A DNA stretch of 64,000 bases. Source: Bacteroidales bacterium. Lineage in GTDB: Bacteria; Bacteroidota; Bacteroidia; Bacteroidales; Lentimicrobiaceae. Below the pieces are notes generated by a model. That model saw only the letters and a program-made list of their open reading frames with translations. It had not been told where the DNA came from and ran no database searches. Made by a program: the position numbers and the translations under genes. Below, piece by piece: positions 37,706 through 47,930 of this stretch. Where the stretch lies: the NCBI GenBank assembly GCA_016709025.1, contig JADJEQ010000014.1, positions 1 through 64,000 on the forward strand, written 5' to 3'. Positions within the stretch are counted from its first letter, which is position 1, and each line of letters opens with the position of its first letter.

Positions 37706-38175
37706 CCGGTTTTTCACCGTATTTTGAAAGACATTTCTTAAAAAAACATAAAAATATTATTTGCTTTCGTACGTTACAATTATAGTTTTATCTTTATATC
37801 ATGATTTCATTGATAAGCCGGAAGCAGAAAATTTATTGCCAACGCCGGACTTTGAACAGGGATTTACTCCCTGCACTTTTTTTTTAGATCGGAGTTAAAA
37901 CTATCACAAGGCTATTAATATTTTTGCCTTTTCAGTGGATTCCGGTCTGTTCTTTGCATTTTAAATGATTTATAATTTCGGAAACACATGACTGGTGTCA
38001 GGGAAACTGCATCAAAGTTATTCTTTCATCGATTCATAATATGCTTCTACCTTTTATGGTCAATTGCTAAACATCTGAAGAAAGACACTTATTCTATCCG
38101 GAAATCAGATCATTTAAGATTGTAACCTGATTAATCTCTACTTAACCTGCAGTCCGGAAAAGTTATCGTATAAAT
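37706..38175 (+). other. 470-base intergenic region
   Basis: AT-rich, without an ORF of note. It holds a terminator-like hairpin at 37857-37885. The kinase promoter probably lies in its second half, but no convincing element was found. Confidence 0.4.
37857..37885 (+). terminator. Terminator-like hairpin downstream of CNNM/CorC
   Basis: Stem CAGGGA (37857-37862) with TCCCTG (37868-37873), loop TTTAC, then CAC and a run of nine T. It lies 150 bases after the end of the CorC domain. Confidence 0.5.
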
Positions 38176-40668
38176 ATGGATATTTCTGAAGAGCAAACAT
38201 CTGCTGACATCGATGCCGGTAAAAATTCCGGGAGAGAACCAACAGATGATTTTATTTATAGCCGGTCTGAGTTGCCCCGATTTAGTGCCGGGCAGCCGGA
38301 TGAGCTGAATATTCCTGTTCAGTTTATCGAATCCCTGCCTTTCCCGCTTTTTATTAAAGATCTCAACGGAGTTTACCTGGCCTGCAACCGGCATTTTTGC
38401 AATATGGTCGGATTCTCTTCTGACCAGATCATTGGCAACAACATAAGCACCCTTTTTGATCCTGAATCGGCCAAAATTCACTTAACGGCTGATAAGCAGC
38501 TTATTCAATCAGGTATAAGGGTGGTTTATGAAACCAGTCTCTCAGGGCCCGAAATCAAATATGGCCTCGTGCGTGTTATTAAATCCCCCCTTAGTGACAA
38601 ACAAGGCAAATTATACGGCATTATTGGCCTGATCAGCGAAATAAATTCCGGAGATGGCCGGTCCGATCAGTTTGATGCCGCGAATTCGGATATTGATGCC
38701 TTTTTCAGAATGATTTCTGATGGACATGAAGAAAACGAGAATCTCTTTTCAGCTGTAAATAGCAATCAAAACAGCACAGATAACGGCTTTCTGCAATTCG
38801 AAACCCGTTTTGACGTAATTCTCAAGGCACTTAATGCAGGTATCTGGGAGTGGGACCCGCACATAGATAAGCTTTACTGGAGCGAAAAATGTTTTGACAT
38901 TTTTGGGATGGAAACCGGGCTGGAAAAACCTGAGCTATGGATGTCAAGAATCCACCCTGAAGATTTCTCCAGGGTTCGTGAAATGTGGTCGCGCATCACC
39001 TTACAATCAGGTTGGTTCGATCTGGAATTCAGAATTTTGGTCGAAGGGCAACCACGCTGGGTGAAAAAAACCGGTTATTGTATGAGGAGCAAGAATGCCG
39101 GTTCTGATAAAGTTACCGGAGTCATGGCCGATGTATCGGATGAAAAAGACTTCAATGAAAAACTTTTTAACAATCAGCATTTCTTTAAAGCCATTATTGA
39201 AGACCAGTCAGAATTAATCTGCAGAATCATCCCGGGTGGCTCAATTACCTTTGTGAACAGGGCTTTTACGAAGTTTTTCGGGATACCGGCCGAAACATTC
39301 AATAAGCATCTGTTGGCCGGAGTATTCCCCGAAAAGGATTATTTGAAAATCAGAAAGCTGTTGAACAGCATAAAACCCCCGAAACATTTCGTTAAATATG
39401 AGCAGCGAATCCTCCGGAATGATGGAAATCCTTCCATTGTACACTGGACCATCAGGGCTATTTATGGTAAAAATGATACTCCGGAAGAATATCAGTTTGT
39501 AGGACGCGATGTTACCGAGATTGAAGAATCGCGGGAAGCCCTCAAACGAAGTGAAGAAATGTTCAGGCTGATTGCCGAAAATTCAAACGATATCATATCC
39601 ATACATCCTGAAAACGGAGTTATTGACTATGTTTCACCCAGCGTCAAGCATATACTCGGCTACAACGCCGATGAACTGACAGGAACCCTGGGAAATGATC
39701 TGGTATATGAGGAAGACCTTGACATCCTGAAATCATGTAGTATAAGCCTTCGTAAAAGTATTGATCCGGTGTTGATCTCATTCAGGCTTAAGGAGAGGTC
39801 GGGTAGCCTGATATGGTTCGAAAGCATGGTACAACGCCAATACAACAACAAGGGTGAGGCAACCGGAAAAGTAATTGCCGTTTCCAGGAATATTCAATCG
39901 CGGAAACTGGTTGAAGAACAACAGAAACTTACCGAAAAGCAACTGAAAGAGGCCAATCTTACAAAGGACAAATTCTTTTCGATCATCGCACACGATCTCC
40001 GGAGTCCCTTTACATCAATCTTAGGTTTTACCCGCCTGCTGGATGAAGAGTACGATGACTTTACCGATGAAGAACGCAAAACCATGGTTAAGCAGATTCA
40101 GAACTCTACTGAATCAACTTTCCAGCTGCTCGACAACCTGCTTGCCTGGGCGAAAACCCAGCTTGGAAGAACTATTTTTACACCTGAGTCTTTTACACTC
40201 GAAAGCCTGATTTTTGAAACCATTAAGCAAACAACGCCTCAGGCGGAAATTAAAAATATTAAAATCTCCTACGGCAAAATCGTGGATTTAATCCTGTATG
40301 CCGATCAGAACATGTTACGCACTGTCATCAGGAATCTACTGTCAAATGCCGTAAAATTCTCCTTCCCCGGCGGAATTGTTGAGCTTGAAACAGTCATCGC
40401 TGAAAACAATCTGACCATTTCTGTAACTGATCATGGAACCGGTATCCCACCTGAAGCACTTGACAATTTATTCAGCCTGACTGAAAATGTAGTATCAACC
40501 AAAGGTACTGCCAACGAAAAAGGTACCGGACTGGGCCTGATCCTATGCAGGGAATTTATTGAACGCAACGGGGGAAGCATCCATGCAAAGAGTAAAGTTG
40601 GAAAAGGGAGTACTTTCAGCATTGTACTACCAGTAAAACCTGTTCCTGAAACAAATAACATGAACTGA
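38176..40668 (+). CDS. Multi-PAS sensor histidine kinase
   Basis: 830 residues with no transmembrane helix seen. Four PAS domains follow one another at about 45-150, 210-325, 330-450 and 460-585 (for example LPFPLFIKDLNGVYLACNRH and IISIHPENGVIDYVSPSVKH). HisKA has the phospho-acceptor His606 in SIIAHDLRSPFTSILGF, and HATPase_c has IRNLLSNAVKFSFPGG, DHGTGIPPEALDNLF and GTGLGLILCREF. It is a cytoplasmic phosphorelay kinase sensing an unknown cue. No response regulator is adjacent, so it is an orphan. Confidence 0.92.
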   Translation: MDISEEQTSADIDAGKNSGREPTDDFIYSRSELPRFSAGQPDELNIPVQFIESLPFPLFIKDLNGVYLACNRHFCNMVGFSSDQIIGNNISTLFDPESAKIHLTADKQLIQSGIRVVYETSLSGPEIKYGLVRVIKSPLSDKQGKLYGIIGLISEINSGDGRSDQFDAANSDIDAFFRMISDGHEENENLFSAVNSNQNSTDNGFLQFETRFDVILKALNAGIWEWDPHIDKLYWSEKCFDIFGMETGLEKPELWMSRIHPEDFSRVREMWSRITLQSGWFDLEFRILVEGQPRWVKKTGYCMRSKNAGSDKVTGVMADVSDEKDFNEKLFNNQHFFKAIIEDQSELICRIIPGGSITFVNRAFTKFFGIPAETFNKHLLAGVFPEKDYLKIRKLLNSIKPPKHFVKYEQRILRNDGNPSIVHWTIRAIYGKNDTPEEYQFVGRDVTEIEESREALKRSEEMFRLIAENSNDIISIHPENGVIDYVSPSVKHILGYNADELTGTLGNDLVYEEDLDILKSCSISLRKSIDPVLISFRLKERSGSLIWFESMVQRQYNNKGEATGKVIAVSRNIQSRKLVEEQQKLTEKQLKEANLTKDKFFSIIAHDLRSPFTSILGFTRLLDEEYDDFTDEERKTMVKQIQNSTESTFQLLDNLLAWAKTQLGRTIFTPESFTLESLIFETIKQTTPQAEIKNIKISYGKIVDLILYADQNMLRTVIRNLLSNAVKFSFPGGIVELETVIAENNLTISVTDHGTGIPPEALDNLFSLTENVVSTKGTANEKGTGLGLILCREFIERNGGSIHAKSKVGKGSTFSIVLPVKPVPETNNMN

Positions 40669-40790
40669 TTTCTCTGTATCCTGTCATTGTTTCTGATATT
40701 TTACCCTTCCTGAAGGATTTTCAATTCATTATCCTAAATTCTTTAATTTAGCCCCTTCAAAGAAATTAACCCACCAAATTCAAAACCATT

Positions 40791-42488
40791 ATGTTACGCA
40801 AAGTATTCACCGTTGTGGCAGTTTCCGGCATTCTGGCCATGACAGCCGGCTGTGGCAAAAGCAACAAAACCGAAGAAGAAATGGAAAACAATTATTCCGG
40901 CGTAATAGCTGCAGGTGAAGCCCTTACCGCAACCGATGCCGGTGATGTGGCACAAAAACTGGCTACCTACGCTTCCGTTCGGCTCACCGCCGATATCAGC
41001 CATTTGTCGGAAAAGGAAAAACAAATCCTTCCCCTGTTGTTCGAAGCTGCTCAACTGATGGACGACATTTACTGGCAACAGTCACTTGGAAATAAAGAAG
41101 CATTTCTTTCGCGTATCAGTGACGAATCAACCCGAAAGTTTGCCGAAATCAACTACGGTCCGTGGGACAGGCTCAATGGCAACAATTCATTTATAGCAGG
41201 TATCGGTGAAAAACCGCTGGGTGCCAACTTCTACCCGGTCGATATGACCAAAGAGGAATTCGACAGCCTGCAGAATCCCGATAAATCAAGCCTTTATACC
41301 CTGATCCGACGCAACGAGGATCGCACTTTAAGGGTGGTTTGGTACCACGAGGCCTATGCTTCGAAAATCAAAAAAGCGGCCGACCTGCTGAAACAGGCTG
41401 CCACCCTGGCCGAAGATGCCGGGTTTAAAAAATACCTTGAACTCCGTGCCGAAGCCCTTCTTACCGACAAATACCAGGAAAGCGACTTTGCCTGGATGGA
41501 TATGAAAACCTCAAACATCGACTTTGTGGTTGGCCCGATCGAAAACTATGAAGATGCCCTTTACGGAACCAAAGCTGCACAGGAAGCATTCATCCTGATT
41601 AAGGATGTTGAATGGAGCCAGCGGCTGGCACATTTTGCCGCCCTGCTGCCTGAACTTCAGAAAGGCTTGCCGGTTGATCAGAAATATAAGAATGAAGTGC
41701 CGGGTTCAGATGCAGACCTGAATGCTTACGATGTGGTTTACTATGCCGGCGACTGCAACTCTGGCAGCAAAACCATCGCCATCAACCTGCCCAACGATGA
41801 GCAGGTGCAACTGGAAAAAGGCTCGCGTAAACTACAGTTAAAAAATGCTATGAAAGCCAAATTCGATAAGATCCTGGTGCCCATTTCCGATATGCTCATC
41901 GATTCAACTCAACGCAGGTACATAAAATTCGACGCATTTTTCGGAAATACCATGTTCCACGAAGTAGCCCACGGACTCGGAATTAAAAACACCCTTGATG
42001 GGAAAGGCACTGTCCGCGAATCATTGAAAGAGCAGTACTCGGCTATCGAAGAATGCAAAGCTGATATTCTCGGCCTTTACCTGGTAACCAGGCTTTATGA
42101 AATGGGTGAGTTGAAAGAAGGTGAAGTTATGGACAACTACGTAACCTTTATGGCAGGGATTTTCCGCTCTGTTCGTTTTGGTGCAGCCAGTGCCCACGGC
42201 AAAGCCAATATGCTCACTTTTGCCCATTTCTCAGAAAACGGCGCCTTCAACTACCAGGAAAACGGAACATATATGGTTAACTTCGATAAGATGAAGCTGG
42301 CTGTAGAAAGCCTGGGCGGTATGATACTCACACTGCAGGGTGAAGGTGATTATGCTAAAGTGAAGGATCTTATCACTACCAAATCGGTGGTTCCCACGCA
42401 ATTACAGGTTGACCTTGATAAACTTAAAGGGGCCAGTATTCCGGTTGACATTGTGTTTGAGCAAGGTAAAAGCGAACTGGGATTATGA
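40791..42488 (+). CDS. M49 (dipeptidyl-peptidase III-like) lipoprotein with HEXXH motif
   Basis: 565 residues. N-terminus MLRKVFTVVAVSGILAMTAGCGK carries a lipoprotein signal, so it is exported. The zinc site is H390-E391-x2-H394 in FHEVAHGLGIKNT plus EECKAD at 420-425, the second family motif of M49. Classical DPP III has HEXXGH with one more residue between the ligands; here the motif is plain HEXXH. The length is also below the 650-700 of DPP III. This bacterial subgroup is recurrent in Bacteroidota and is usually annotated as Zn-dependent hydrolase. It probably cleaves oligopeptides in the periplasm alongside the S46 enzyme downstream. Confidence 0.8.
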   Translation: MLRKVFTVVAVSGILAMTAGCGKSNKTEEEMENNYSGVIAAGEALTATDAGDVAQKLATYASVRLTADISHLSEKEKQILPLLFEAAQLMDDIYWQQSLGNKEAFLSRISDESTRKFAEINYGPWDRLNGNNSFIAGIGEKPLGANFYPVDMTKEEFDSLQNPDKSSLYTLIRRNEDRTLRVVWYHEAYASKIKKAADLLKQAATLAEDAGFKKYLELRAEALLTDKYQESDFAWMDMKTSNIDFVVGPIENYEDALYGTKAAQEAFILIKDVEWSQRLAHFAALLPELQKGLPVDQKYKNEVPGSDADLNAYDVVYYAGDCNSGSKTIAINLPNDEQVQLEKGSRKLQLKNAMKAKFDKILVPISDMLIDSTQRRYIKFDAFFGNTMFHEVAHGLGIKNTLDGKGTVRESLKEQYSAIEECKADILGLYLVTRLYEMGELKEGEVMDNYVTFMAGIFRSVRFGAASAHGKANMLTFAHFSENGAFNYQENGTYMVNFDKMKLAVESLGGMILTLQGEGDYAKVKDLITTKSVVPTQLQVDLDKLKGASIPVDIVFEQGKSELGL

Positions 42489-42844
42489 CCTTACATCCAT
42501 CCCCTATTGAAAAGGTTAGGGGACATGACAGGATTGGAAGATATTTTCCCTTTGCGGGGAGGTTGTAAAAACGGTGGATTTATCCCCGTGGGCGTTTAAA
42601 CTTCCATCTTCCTGATCTCGTTTGTGAGCTACGTTTTCTCATGTACAAAACCGAACATAAATGTTCCATAACCGAACATTCCGGAAATAGCAAATAGTCA
42701 GCACTCCGCTTATCTCTCTGCTAAACAGCAAATTAAGAAAATGGCACGGTTTTAGGCGTAAGGGCTGCTCATTCCGGTCAACCGGAATGATTTTTAATTG
42801 CAACATCAGATACATCTTTAAACAAATTTAACATTAACAACCAA
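42489..42844. other. 356-base intergenic region
   Basis: No ORF or RNA gene seen. It contains a near-repeat AACCGAACAT twice (around 42650 and 42670) and a weak CCCCTA/TTAGGGG hairpin without a T-run. Confidence 0.35.
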
Positions 42845-45019
42845 ATGAAGAAGATTCTCTTTACACTGATTTTGATGGCAGGCTTAGCAGCCGGCCTCAG
42901 GGCCGGAAATCCGCCCGATGAAGGCATGTGGCTTCCGATGTTTGTCGAAAGACTTAACTATGTCGACATGCAGAAGATGGGGCTAAAGCTTTCCCCTCAG
43001 GAAATTTACGACATCAACCATTCGAGCCTGAAAGATGCCATTGTTAACATGGGAGGCTTCTGTACAGCTGAAGTTGTATCTGACAAAGGACTGCTTTTTA
43101 CCAACCATCACTGCGGATACGATGCCATCCAGAAACACAGTTCTATTGAATCCGATTACCTGACCGATGGTTTCTGGGCGCGTAGCCTGGAAGAAGAACT
43201 ACCGAATGAAGGCCTTTCGGTATCCTTTCTTGTAAAAATGGATGATGTTACTGCCCGTGTACTTGAGAACGTTAAACCTGAGATGAGTGAAAGTGAGCGT
43301 TCGGCCGCCATTGGTAAAGTAATCGAAACCCTTAAGGAAGAAGAGTCGGCCGATGGTAAATACACCGTTTCGGTTAAAGGATTCTACAATGGAAATGAAT
43401 ATTATCGTTTTGTTTATGAGGATTATGAAGATGTCCGTCTGGTTGGAGCACCTCCCTCAGCAATTGGCAAATTTGGCGGAGATACCGATAACTGGATGTG
43501 GCCCCGTCATACCGGCGATTTTAGTGTTTTCAGGATTTACTCAGGTCCCGATGGCAAACCGGCACCCTATTCAAAAGAGAATATTCCTTTAAAACCCAAA
43601 CACTTTCTTAAAATTTCGCTCGACGGTGTAGAACGCGGCGATTATGCCATGATCTGGGGTTACCCGGGCACTACCGATCGTTACCGCACCTCACACGGCA
43701 TTCAGGCTACCCTTGATGAGATTGATCCTGCCGTTGTCAAAGTTGGTGGCAGAATTCTGGAAATTATGAAATCTGATATGGATAAAAGTGATGATGTCAG
43801 AATTAAATATGCCTCAAACTATGCAGGACTTGCCAACTACTGGAAAAACAAGATCGGTGAAAGCCGCGGACTGAAACGCCTGGATGTCTACGATAAGAAA
43901 AAGGCCATTGAAGATAAATTTAATGTTTGGGCAAATGCCGACGAAAACCGTAAAACCATGTACGGTTCCTGCCTTCAGGATATTTCTGATGTTTATGCTG
44001 CCTATGCCGAAACAAAATACAACACCAAGCTCTGGTATCTCCAGATTTCATTTTTCGGTTCACAAATGATCCAATTCCCGTTGCAAACCCAGGGCATCAT
44101 CAATATCCTGAAAAGTGGTCAGAAAGGTGCAGAATTGCAGACATCACTTGCCCCGTTTTATCAAATGGGTGAAGAGCAATTTAAAAACTACAACCCCGCT
44201 ACCGAAGAAAAAATAATAGCTGCCATCCTTGAAATGTACAGGCAGGATATTCCCTCCGACGCTTTACCTGATATATTCAACCTGATCGATAAGAAATTCA
44301 AAGGCGATGTTAATTTGTTCGCTAAAAAAATGTTTGAAACTTCTGTGCTTACCACCCCTGAAAAGTATAAAGCATTTCTTGCCAAACCATCGCTGAAGGT
44401 GTTCGAAAACGACCTGGCCTATAAATTGACCAATTCTTTCTACAGTTCATTTATGACCCAGAATATGAGCGTGGCCCCTTTGGGAGAAAAACTGAAAAAA
44501 GCTCAGCGCCTTTTCGTTGACGGATTAAGAAAGTCGAATCCTGACAAGGTGTATTATCCTGATGCCAACTCAACGATGCGGGTAACCTTTGGACAGGTGT
44601 TGGATTATTACCCGGCCGATGCTGTTCATTACGATTTTGTGACATTTACAGAAGGAATTCTTGAAAAAGAAGACCCGACCAATGAAGAATTTATTGTACC
44701 TGCCAGGCTAAAAGAGATCATTGAGAAAAAAGACTATGGACGATGGGCCGATAAAAACGGAAAAATGGTGGTTTGTTTCCTAAGCAACAATGATATTACC
44801 GGGGGTAATTCCGGGAGTCCGATCCTGAACGGTAATGGCGACCTCATTGGTTTGGCTTTCGATGGCAACTGGGAAGCCATGAGCGGTGACATTGCCTTTG
44901 AACCTGAACTGCAAAGGACAATAAACGTTGATATCCGGTATGTTATGCTGATCATCGATAAATATGCAAACGCGCAAAACCTGATCAAAGAACTTCAGTT
45001 TTCCCAAAGAACAAGATAG
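42845..45019 (+). CDS. S46 family dipeptidyl peptidase, DPP7-type
   Basis: 724 residues with signal peptide MKKILFTLILMAGLAAGLRA. Family S46 features: DEGMWLPMFVERLNYVDMQK, catalytic His in FTNHHCGYDAI (88/89), Asp in DTDNWMWPRHTGDFS and Ser656 in ITGGNSGSPILNG. Residue 674 is Gly in FDGNWEAMSGD. In characterised enzymes Gly here goes with DPP7-type preference for hydrophobic P1 and Arg with DPP11 acidic preference, so I predict DPP7-like. It is periplasmic and helps amino-acid-consuming Bacteroidota degrade peptides. A paralogue lies at 52998. Confidence 0.93.
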   Translation: MKKILFTLILMAGLAAGLRAGNPPDEGMWLPMFVERLNYVDMQKMGLKLSPQEIYDINHSSLKDAIVNMGGFCTAEVVSDKGLLFTNHHCGYDAIQKHSSIESDYLTDGFWARSLEEELPNEGLSVSFLVKMDDVTARVLENVKPEMSESERSAAIGKVIETLKEEESADGKYTVSVKGFYNGNEYYRFVYEDYEDVRLVGAPPSAIGKFGGDTDNWMWPRHTGDFSVFRIYSGPDGKPAPYSKENIPLKPKHFLKISLDGVERGDYAMIWGYPGTTDRYRTSHGIQATLDEIDPAVVKVGGRILEIMKSDMDKSDDVRIKYASNYAGLANYWKNKIGESRGLKRLDVYDKKKAIEDKFNVWANADENRKTMYGSCLQDISDVYAAYAETKYNTKLWYLQISFFGSQMIQFPLQTQGIINILKSGQKGAELQTSLAPFYQMGEEQFKNYNPATEEKIIAAILEMYRQDIPSDALPDIFNLIDKKFKGDVNLFAKKMFETSVLTTPEKYKAFLAKPSLKVFENDLAYKLTNSFYSSFMTQNMSVAPLGEKLKKAQRLFVDGLRKSNPDKVYYPDANSTMRVTFGQVLDYYPADAVHYDFVTFTEGILEKEDPTNEEFIVPARLKEIIEKKDYGRWADKNGKMVVCFLSNNDITGGNSGSPILNGNGDLIGLAFDGNWEAMSGDIAFEPELQRTINVDIRYVMLIIDKYANAQNLIKELQFSQRTR

Positions 45020-45054
45020 AACAGAACGGAAGAGAATCTGGTTCAACAGTCAAG

Positions 45055-45090
45055 AATCCCGGTGCACCATCAGCACCGGGATTTTTTTAT
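45055..45090 (+). terminator. Rho-independent terminator after the S46 peptidase
   Basis: 11-bp stem AATCCCGGTGC (45055-45065) with GCACCGGGATT (45073-45083) and a T-run. Confidence 0.92.
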
Positions 45091-45226
45091 TCACGATGAA
45101 TGGATTACATTTGACCGAAGTAGTTATCTACCTGAAAGCACTTATGGATTTCTGCGAACAAACGAAATTTAATAGGTGTTTTTTACCGGCTTTAAATGCG
45201 ATAAAACCGGAATTTAAACGAAATTT

Positions 45227-47188
45227 ATGAAAAAACACCTGTCGGGACTGATATGTCTGCTTATATTGATGATAGCCGGTTATGCTCAAAACCCGGTTGC
45301 CGACAGCCTCGAAAGGGCCATCAGGACCGGTGCTGCCAAAGACACCAACCTGGTGAATGCTTTAAACCGGCTTTCAATTAACTTCTGGTATAAAGATACT
45401 GACAAGGCCTATAAATACACCCGTGAAGCACTTGATGAAGCCCGGAGGATTGACTTCAGGCGTGGATTGGCTGTTTCCAACAACCTGATGGGTGTGGTCT
45501 TCGATATCAAGTCGGAGTACGACAGCGCCTTATTCTACTACCAGCAATCGGTAAAATACAGTAAGGAAACCGGTTATCTGAAGATACTTGCCAGTGCTTA
45601 TAACAATATCGGAATGGTACATAAGAGCCGGGGGAATTTCAGCCCGGCAATCAAAGCATACTATGATGCTTTGAAAATCTTTGAAAGGCAGCATAATGAA
45701 AAAGAAATCGGGAATGCATACAACAACCTGGGGCTGGTCTATTCCGAGCTGAAACAATATCAGACCGCACTGGAATTTCACCAGAAGTCACTGGAAATAA
45801 GGAAGAAAATCAACGATAAGTATGGCATCGGGGCTTCACTAACCAACCTTGGCCTCACCTATTCGGAACTGAATGACAATGAAAAATCCCTTGACTTTTA
45901 CCTTCGCTCACTCAGAATAAAAGAAGAGATTGGCGACAAATACGGTTTGGGTATTCTGCTTGATAATCTTGCACTCATATATATGGACAAGAAAGATTAT
46001 AAAAAAGCATTGGATATGTACGGCAGGTCGGCCAGGTATCATCGTGAGGTTGAAGATTTTAACGGCTTGGTATACAATTATATAAATAGGGGCATGGCTT
46101 ACCTGCGCATAAAGGATTACCTGAAATCAGAAGACATGATCGACTCAGCCCGGATCATTGCAACTGAAGTAAAATCAACAGCCCGGCTGGCCAAAGTTTA
46201 TGCTGCCTATGCTTTGATTTATGGCAACTCGGGCAATTATTTCAAAGCATACAGATCATATCTTGTTCTTGACTCGTTGAAGGATTCGCTCTATTCAGAG
46301 AATATGAGCCGCAGCACCGCGGAAATGCGCACCCTTTACGAAACAGAAAAGAAAGAAGGAGAAATTCTTCTCCTGCAGAAGGAAAACCGGATTAAAAGCC
46401 TGGAAATTGCGCAGCAGAAAATCCGTAACCGCAATCAGTTGATGATCGCCGCAATTATTCTTCTGGTATCAGTTTCTGGGGTTACCTTGTGGTATATCCG
46501 CTCAAAGTACCGCCTGAAAGTTGAAGCTGAACATGAAAAGCGGCTGCTGCAGAAAGAGGCTTATAGTGCAGTGGTTAAAGCAGAAGAAGATGAACGTAAG
46601 CGCATAGCCATGGAATTGCATGATGGGCTCGGGCAATTGCTTTCAGCCGCCCGGTTGAATGTATCGGTACTGGAAGATATAGCAGGAAAAGAGGATATCG
46701 TGGTGGTTCAGAATGCTGAATCACTCATTGATCAGGCCATCACCGACCTCCGGAACATCTCTCACAATCTGATGCCATCGGCGCTGATCAGGCTGGGCCT
46801 GGTTGCTGCCCTTCACGATATGGCATCTAAAATCAACTCCGGCAAGCAGGTGAAAGTCAGGATTGAAACAAGTGGTGTTGACCATCGCCTTCAGGAGGAT
46901 TTTGAAATAGCCCTCTACAGGGTTGTTCAGGAAGCAGTAAATAACATCCTGAAACATGCCGGGGCTTCAACCATCAGCATTAACCTGATTAAGGAAGGTG
47001 AAAACCTTAAACTCAATATTTCAGACGATGGGAAAGGGATGCCTGAGCATGCACTGAAAAACAGTAAAGGTATCGGATGGGAAGACATCAGAAGCCGGGT
47101 ATCCCTGTTCAACGGAAATATGAAATTGTATTCCAATCCCGGTGAAGGAACTCACATCAATATTAATTTCAGCAAACTGATTATATGA
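45227..47188 (+). CDS. TPR-containing NarL-type (HisKA_3) sensor histidine kinase
   Basis: 653 residues with signal peptide MKKHLSGLICLLILMIAGYA. About seven periplasmic TPR units (ILASAYNNIGMVHKSRGNFS, IGNAYNNLGLVYSELKQY and so on) fill 40-380. A transmembrane helix (MIAAIILLVSVSGVTLWYI) is near 405-424, then a coiled coil. HisKA_3 has His465 in ERKRIAMELHDGLGQLLS, and HATPase has NISDDGKGMPEHALKN and SNPGEGTHININF. It pairs with the regulator that starts 4 bases inside its 3' end. The signal is unknown. Confidence 0.93.
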   Translation: MKKHLSGLICLLILMIAGYAQNPVADSLERAIRTGAAKDTNLVNALNRLSINFWYKDTDKAYKYTREALDEARRIDFRRGLAVSNNLMGVVFDIKSEYDSALFYYQQSVKYSKETGYLKILASAYNNIGMVHKSRGNFSPAIKAYYDALKIFERQHNEKEIGNAYNNLGLVYSELKQYQTALEFHQKSLEIRKKINDKYGIGASLTNLGLTYSELNDNEKSLDFYLRSLRIKEEIGDKYGLGILLDNLALIYMDKKDYKKALDMYGRSARYHREVEDFNGLVYNYINRGMAYLRIKDYLKSEDMIDSARIIATEVKSTARLAKVYAAYALIYGNSGNYFKAYRSYLVLDSLKDSLYSENMSRSTAEMRTLYETEKKEGEILLLQKENRIKSLEIAQQKIRNRNQLMIAAIILLVSVSGVTLWYIRSKYRLKVEAEHEKRLLQKEAYSAVVKAEEDERKRIAMELHDGLGQLLSAARLNVSVLEDIAGKEDIVVVQNAESLIDQAITDLRNISHNLMPSALIRLGLVAALHDMASKINSGKQVKVRIETSGVDHRLQEDFEIALYRVVQEAVNNILKHAGASTISINLIKEGENLKLNISDDGKGMPEHALKNSKGIGWEDIRSRVSLFNGNMKLYSNPGEGTHININFSKLII

Positions 47189-47850
47189 GCAACGAAGAAA
47201 ACAAACCTGTCAGGGTATTGATTGCCGATGACCATCAGATGTTTCTCGATGGTTTAAAAGCCTTGCTCAAAAGGGAGAAAAACATACAGGTAATTGGCGA
47301 AGTCAGCAATGGGCTTGATGCCTTTGAATTCATCAGGAAGCAGCAACCCGACCTGCTGATCACCGACATCAGCATGCCAGGTATGTCGGGGGTTGAACTT
47401 ACCCGGCAGGTGAAAATGACTTATCCGGAAGTTAAAGTACTCGTATTGTCGATGTACAACGACCGCGAAATTGTGAGTGAAATACTGATGTCGGAGGCTG
47501 AAGGTTACATACTGAAAAATACAGGCCGGCAAGAGTTGATGAATGCCATAAACCGCATTGTTGATAACAGCACCTATTATAGCAATGAGGTACTGAACAT
47601 CATGATGACCCGCATGAAAAGGCAGAAAACAATTGAAAAAAATACGGCCCTGCTAACTCCCCGTGAAATTGAAATTGTGAAACTTATTATGGAAGAGTTC
47701 TCCAGTGAAGAAATTGCCGATAAGCTTTTTATCAGCAAGCGAACAGTTGATACCCACCGCAAGAACATCATCCAGAAGACCAATACCCGCACGCTGGTTG
47801 GTCTTATAAAATTCGCCATCGAGAACAATCTGGTTGACTTTCATCAGTAG
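47185..47850 (+). CDS. NarL/FixJ-family response regulator
   Basis: 221 residues, overlapping the kinase stop by 4 bases (ATGA). Receiver domain with acidic pocket VLIADDH and phospho-Asp61 in LLITDISMPGMSG, then VLVLSMYND and the Lys in EGYILKNTG. The C-terminal LuxR HTH reads LTPREIEIVKLIMEEFSSEE and FISKRTVDTHRKNIIQK. Together with the upstream HisKA_3 kinase it forms a standard two-component pair. A lone HTH protein with a near-identical recognition helix follows. Confidence 0.94.
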   Translation: MSNEENKPVRVLIADDHQMFLDGLKALLKREKNIQVIGEVSNGLDAFEFIRKQQPDLLITDISMPGMSGVELTRQVKMTYPEVKVLVLSMYNDREIVSEILMSEAEGYILKNTGRQELMNAINRIVDNSTYYSNEVLNIMMTRMKRQKTIEKNTALLTPREIEIVKLIMEEFSSEEIADKLFISKRTVDTHRKNIIQKTNTRTLVGLIKFAIENNLVDFHQ

Positions 47851-47905
47851 TACTGCGTAGAAAAAATACCGAAAATTCTGTATATCATATAACTTCAATA
47901 CATGG

Positions 47906-47913
47906 TAGTTTTG
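47906..47913 (+). promoter_or_regulatory. Candidate -7 element TAGTTTTG for the orphan LuxR-type gene
   Basis: It matches TAnnTTTG and ends 17 bases before the ATG at 47931, suggesting that the small gene can be transcribed separately from the upstream pair. Confidence 0.45.
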
Positions 47914-47930
47914 TAAAAAACAGGGTTACC

